Shown here one piece after another: positions 14,607 through 17,722 of a stretch of DNA of 17,722 nucleotides. The DNA comes from Melioribacteraceae bacterium (lineage in GTDB: Bacteria; Bacteroidota; Ignavibacteria; Ignavibacteriales; Melioribacteraceae). The notes beneath the pieces were generated by a model. That model had not been told where the DNA came from, searched no databases, and worked only from the letters and a program-made list of their open reading frames with translations. The stretch spans positions 1 through 17,722 of the forward strand of contig JALNXG010000075.1 in assembly GCA_023230485.1 (NCBI GenBank), written 5' to 3'. Position 1 is the first letter of the stretch, and the number at the start of each line of letters is the position of its first letter. Position numbers and translations under genes: made by a program.

Positions 14607-16199
14607 TTAGGTATTTTGCTTATGTTGCGGAAATACCAATTTAAATGTAGTTCCTTGATTAGATGTATGTTCTATTTCAACTTTTCCATGATGCATTGTA
14701 ATAATTCCATAAACGACTGCTAGACCAAGTCCCGTACCGGAAGTAGATTCCTTTGTAGAATAAAAAGGCTCGAATATATATGGTAAATCTTTATCCGAAA
14801 TTCCCGTTCCCTCATCAATGATCCTCATAACTACATTATCATCTTCTTGGGATAATTTCATAATAATTTTACCTTTATTTGTCATCGCTTCTATCGAATT
14901 AATAAGTAGCGACATTAACGCTTGCTGAATTTTACTAGCATTACAATAAATAATTCTCGGCTCTTCAGAATAATCTTTTATTAATGTGATACCATTGATT
15001 TGCAGATGGTGATTTATAACCGTTACACTATTATCAATTATCTTTAAGAGATTTTCGTTAGCAAATTCATTTGGTTCAGCATGAGAAAAAATGAGCAAGT
15101 CCTTTACAATTTGTCCGCATCGTAAAGACTCATTTGAAATTAAATCTAAGTATTCAATGAGTTCTTTAAATTCTTTTTCTTTTTGCGAATTTCTAAGTTT
15201 TTTTGCTATTAGCTTGCTTAAAGTTAAAATCCCGGCAAGCGGATTATTCAATTCGTGGGCAACTGTAGCAGAAAGTTTTCCCAAAGATGCCAATTTTTCA
15301 ATCTGATAAACTTGATTATATATGTTTTTTAGTTCTTTAGTTTTTTCATTAACTTTTTCATTCAGAGTTTCAGTCCAAGTCTTTATTTCTTCATATGCAT
15401 CACTAAGTTTATTCGACATTTCGTTGAATCTTTTAGCTACCTGCCCAAGTTCATTCGAAGAATTCATTTCAATTCTATAATTCAAATTACCATTTCCAAC
15501 TTCCTCAATTCCATCCTTAATTTTCTTAAGCGGCTTATTAACTAAAACAGTAATAAAAAGACCGGTAAAAAATGAAATAAAAACCACAAGGACAACTGAC
15601 GCAGAAATGATATCCTCTTTTGAGCTTTGTATAATTTCGTCTAATTTATCAAGCGATACTTCTACATCAAGGACACCAAGAATTTGAACATCTGATGAAT
15701 GGGCATGACATTCGGCATTAGAGCAATCCGGTTCATTTCTAATTGGATTAATTAAACCAAGTATTCTTTGATTTTTTGCATTTTTATAAATTCTAATTTT
15801 CTTCTGATTCGTTAAACTTTCGAGTGGCACTTCGCTATTATGGCATCCAATGCAAGCTTTTGAAGTTAAATCTACTTGTTTATTTATTTCAGGTGGATGA
15901 GTGGAATAACTAATAGTTCCGAATTTATTATAAATACGAATTTCCTCTACACCGATTTCAGAACGAACTGTATTAATAATTTGATGGACATCTTCGCGCC
16001 TATTTAGAAGCATGCTATAGCGAGTAGATTTTTTTATAATATCGCTGATATTATATGCACTTTCGAATCGTGTTTGAGTTAAATAACTGTCGAGTTTTTT
16101 TACTACGAAAAAGGTATAAGCGGATAATATGAAAAACATTATCAAAGAAATTGAGATAATTAGCCTAACACTTAGTCTATTTTGAAGTTTGGTTTTCAT
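14607..16199 (-). CDS. Membrane sensor histidine kinase with periplasmic c-type heme motifs
   Basis: A 530-residue kinase. TM1 is at about 12-33 and TM2 at about 198-220. The periplasmic part between them holds CIGCH (116-120, a canonical CxxCH heme site) and CSNAECH (159-165, a CX4CH form) followed by AHSSDVQILGVLDVEVSL. This pattern is known from periplasmic heme sensors of anaerobes. A HAMP domain (about 219-272) and coiled coil follow, then HisKA with phosphoacceptor His315 (ATVAHELNNPLAG) and the ATPase domain with N-box Asn434 (LLINSIEAM), G1 DEGTGI (462-467), F-box FEPFY (476-480) and G2 GTGLGLA (488-494). It likely senses redox state or a heme-binding gas or electron acceptor and phosphorylates the regulator 11 bp downstream. 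A TATCTTTG promoter box lies 20 bp upstream. All catalytic motifs are present. Confidence 0.93.
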   Translation of the reverse strand: MKTKLQNRLSVRLIISISLIMFFILSAYTFFVVKKLDSYLTQTRFESAYNISDIIKKSTRYSMLLNRREDVHQIINTVRSEIGVEEIRIYNKFGTISYSTHPPEINKQVDLTSKACIGCHNSEVPLESLTNQKKIRIYKNAKNQRILGLINPIRNEPDCSNAECHAHSSDVQILGVLDVEVSLDKLDEIIQSSKEDIISASVVLVVFISFFTGLFITVLVNKPLKKIKDGIEEVGNGNLNYRIEMNSSNELGQVAKRFNEMSNKLSDAYEEIKTWTETLNEKVNEKTKELKNIYNQVYQIEKLASLGKLSATVAHELNNPLAGILTLSKLIAKKLRNSQKEKEFKELIEYLDLISNESLRCGQIVKDLLIFSHAEPNEFANENLLKIIDNSVTVINHHLQINGITLIKDYSEEPRIIYCNASKIQQALMSLLINSIEAMTNKGKIIMKLSQEDDNVVMRIIDEGTGISDKDLPYIFEPFYSTKESTSGTGLGLAVVYGIITMHHGKVEIEHTSNQGTTFKLVFPQHKQNT

Positions 16200-16219
16200 A
16201 TAAATATAATTTTATAGTA

Positions 16220-16227
16220 CAAAGATA
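16220..16227 (-). promoter_or_regulatory. -7 promoter box for the kinase-regulator-protease operon
   Basis: The minus strand has TATCTTTG, an exact TAnnTTTG match, ending 20 nt before the kinase ATG, which gives a leader of about 10-17 nt. No clear TTTG stands 19-21 nt upstream. The 159-bp gap to the preceding gene supports a separate promoter here. Confidence 0.45.
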
Positions 16228-16358
16228 AAAAATCTTATCGACACTTATGTCCTTTTTCGATTATTTCTGTTTATAAAGGTGGGGAATACTTATTGTTGAG
16301 ATTATAGAACAAAATTTGCCTTTCTGAAATTGGAGAAATAAATCCAACCTATTCTATT

Positions 16359-17054
16359 CTATAAACTAATCGCGCTTAAAAGGGAAACATATTTTTTATA
16401 GCCTAATAATTGATGCAAAAACTCTATATTCGTACCACCATCCATCATGGTATCACCTACCGAGGGTATATTTGTTTTAATTTCTTCAATTGATTTGATT
16501 GCACTATTGAGATATGCATGCCAATCAATTTTAGAAAGTTTGTGATTCTGAATAGTTTGCTTTGTGTCACCAATAATAGCAAACCAACGCGAATTGAAGG
16601 GAGTAAATGATGTACTCCCGATTTTATCATGTACAACTAAATCAATTGGGGATGAAATAGTAATATCGCCCCATATTCCTGAAATATTAACTACATTTTT
16701 CCCTTTTTGAATATTTTTTCTACTATCATTAACGACTATCGAATATTCTGAATCTAAAAAGCATTCAAGAATAGGGTTTATACCGAGATAAAACGTATCT
16801 CGGCATATCTCCTTTGCAATTAAAGATTTTGTCAGGTAAATAGTTTTATCATTGTAAACCAGCTTGTACAATTTTTCAGAAATTGAACTAACGACATTTA
16901 TTGAAGAATGTTTTTGCGCTTGGTTATTAATTAGATTCCTCATTGCTTTATCTAACATGCAATTCTCGCAATCAAAATTATTATCGCACAATTTGTACTC
17001 AATAACTTGTGATGCCATCCAGATACATTTTAATTTCTCGTAACTATTGCTCAT
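16359..17054 (-). CDS. GcvH-like (lipoyl-barrel) protein with N-terminal Cys motif, no lipoyl lysine
   Basis: A 231-residue protein. The N-terminus KCIWMASQVIEYKLCDNNFD then CENCMLDKAM has four Cys (10, 23, 29, 32), a motif C-x12-C-x5-C-x2-C seen in proteins found beside NrfD-type respiratory complexes in anaerobes. The middle (about 120-185; NVVNISGIWGDITISSPIDL, SRWFAIIG) resembles the hybrid barrel of glycine cleavage H proteins, but the lipoyl-lysine hairpin is absent, so it should not act in glycine cleavage. The Cys group might bind metal or act in redox; that is inference. It starts 30 bp after the NrfD-like gene stop on the same strand, which suggests a shared operon and a role with that membrane complex. 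No signal peptide is visible. The family assignment is from motif memory only. Confidence 0.6.
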   Translation of the reverse strand: MSNSYEKLKCIWMASQVIEYKLCDNNFDCENCMLDKAMRNLINNQAQKHSSINVVSSISEKLYKLVYNDKTIYLTKSLIAKEICRDTFYLGINPILECFLDSEYSIVVNDSRKNIQKGKNVVNISGIWGDITISSPIDLVVHDKIGSTSFTPFNSRWFAIIGDTKQTIQNHKLSKIDWHAYLNSAIKSIEEIKTNIPSVGDTMMDGGTNIEFLHQLLGYKKYVSLLSAISL

Positions 17055-17084
17055 AATATCATGCTCATTCTTTAATTATATTTG

Positions 17085-17722
17085 CTATGAATTAAGTGCT
17101 TCCTGCGCGTTAATATTTTTTGTCGGTTCAGTTTCTGTATGAGTATGAGTTTCTTCATCGATAAAGACTGTGAAATATTTTGCAGTAAATCTGAAAGCAG
17201 AAATAGCCAGTACTACAAGCATCATCGTAATACTTATTTCATCGAAAGATGGGAAATAATTTATTCCCGATGAAGCTGCTAATCCTGTTATACTTACGTT
17301 TAAGCGATTCAATATCAATCCGCAAATGACAGATATTGAAATAAGATACAACCATTTTTTATCTTCGCGGAATTTTTTCTGACTTAATAATGCTATTGGT
17401 ATAAAAGTCCCAAGAATTATTTCTAAATAGAATAAATATGTTTCGGTGGAGGCGATAAATAGATATCCAAGTTTACCGTTATCAATAAAATCATATGCCT
17501 TTAATAAAAATCCAGCTATTAATGCAACTAATACAACATAAGAAGCACCCGTTAAAAGATTCATTTTTATGCCCGTATTCTTAAAACCATCTTCTTTGTT
17601 AAAAGCTCTTGCAATTATAAACGATTCAAAGATTATCATCGCTAAACCTGAGGCAATACATGATATATAAAAATGCACAGGAAGCAATGATGAATACCAT
17701 AATGGATGAAGCTTACCCGGTA
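17085..17722 (-). CDS. NrfD/HybB-type membrane subunit (quinone-side), 5' end beyond the window
   Basis: The frame is open to the right edge: PGKLHPLWYSSLLPVHFYIS then CIASGLAM... About 212 residues are visible; the true start is outside. HPLWYSSLLPVHF is typical of the NrfD/PsrC/HybB family, polytopic subunits that exchange electrons with the quinone pool in respiratory oxidoreductases. About five or six membrane segments follow (near ASGLAMIIFESFI, YVVLVALIAGFLL, YLFYLEIILGTFI, WLYLISISVICGL, ITMMLVVLAISAF). The tail EETHTHTETEPTKNINAQEA is hydrophilic. It precedes the GcvH-like gene by 30 bp and lies near the heme-sensing kinase, so this is probably the end of a respiratory operon continuing outside the window. 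Which complex it belongs to cannot be said. Confidence 0.8.
   Translation of the reverse strand, partial: PGKLHPLWYSSLLPVHFYISCIASGLAMIIFESFIIARAFNKEDGFKNTGIKMNLLTGASYVVLVALIAGFLLKAYDFIDNGKLGYLFIASTETYLFYLEIILGTFIPIALLSQKKFREDKKWLYLISISVICGLILNRLNVSITGLAASSGINYFPSFDEISITMMLVVLAISAFRFTAKYFTVFIDEETHTHTETEPTKNINAQEALNS

Noticed and set aside
15091..15306. 71-residue plus-strand ORF opposite the histidine kinase
   Set aside because: It is a shadow of the kinase coding frame, with no ribosome-binding site and no family resemblance.
15821..15836. TGGCAC inside the kinase gene as a sigma54 promoter
   Set aside because: The -12 part (TTGCA) is missing at the required distance and the site is within coding sequence.

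Overview
The window is AT-rich DNA from a bacterium that looks like a member of the Bacteroidota/Chlorobi (FCB) group, plausibly an Ignavibacteria-like anaerobe or facultative anaerobe. The reasons are: exact TAnnTTTG -7 promoter boxes upstream of several genes; a lipoprotein, a nitroreductase and a Crp/Fnr protein of Bacteroidota flavour; a 46-nt CRISPR repeat whose complement begins GTTGTGGATTGCTTTC, the form seen in Bacteroidota type II-C arrays; and a heme-sensing two-component system beside a respiratory NrfD-type membrane subunit. The lineage is an inference; no rRNA or marker gene is present.

Layout. (1) 1-3918: a CRISPR array that enters from the left edge, with 52 apparently identical 46-nt repeats and 51 different spacers (46 of 30 nt, 5 of 29 nt). 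No cas gene is in the window. (2) 3919-5673: pieces of tailed-phage genome joined directly to repeat copies. They include a Mu gpG-like virion morphogenesis gene, the end of an unknown phage gene, a tape measure gene fragment with an in-frame stop, and the end of a tail assembly chaperone-like gene with a possible -1 frameshift site. One single-mismatch repeat (4961-5006) sits between two phage pieces, and a degenerate copy (5674-5716) closes the region. Phage reading frames run up to the repeat edges, as expected if spacers were bridged to their protospacers, either by misassembly or by real recombination. A compact promoter-structured RNA-terminator unit lies at 3982-4144. (3) 5717-8575: a plus-strand accessory stretch with a SnoaL-like lipoprotein, a two-helix membrane peptide, a doubtful small ORF and a DUF389 membrane protein. 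(4) 8850-11227: a minus-strand group with a Crp/Fnr regulator, an Acg-like nitroreductase lipoprotein and a predicted outer-membrane protein. An Fnr-like palindrome and a 12-bp inverted repeat surround the nitroreductase promoter. (5) 11310-12183: a scar made of the last 28 codons of a histidine kinase, another lone CRISPR repeat (11395-11440) and a decayed BRO/DinD-type pseudogene. (6) 12207-17722: minus-strand genes. An NrfD/HybB-like membrane subunit (cut by the window edge) and a lipoyl-less GcvH-like protein precede a c-heme-containing sensor kinase, a sigma54-dependent NtrC-type response regulator and an archaemetzincin protease whose start overlaps the regulator stop.

How the parts fit: the left third records phage defence and its targets. 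The middle carries redox and envelope functions under a Crp/Fnr regulator. The right end couples redox sensing (heme kinase plus sigma54 activator) to a respiratory complex and, unusually, to a metalloprotease.
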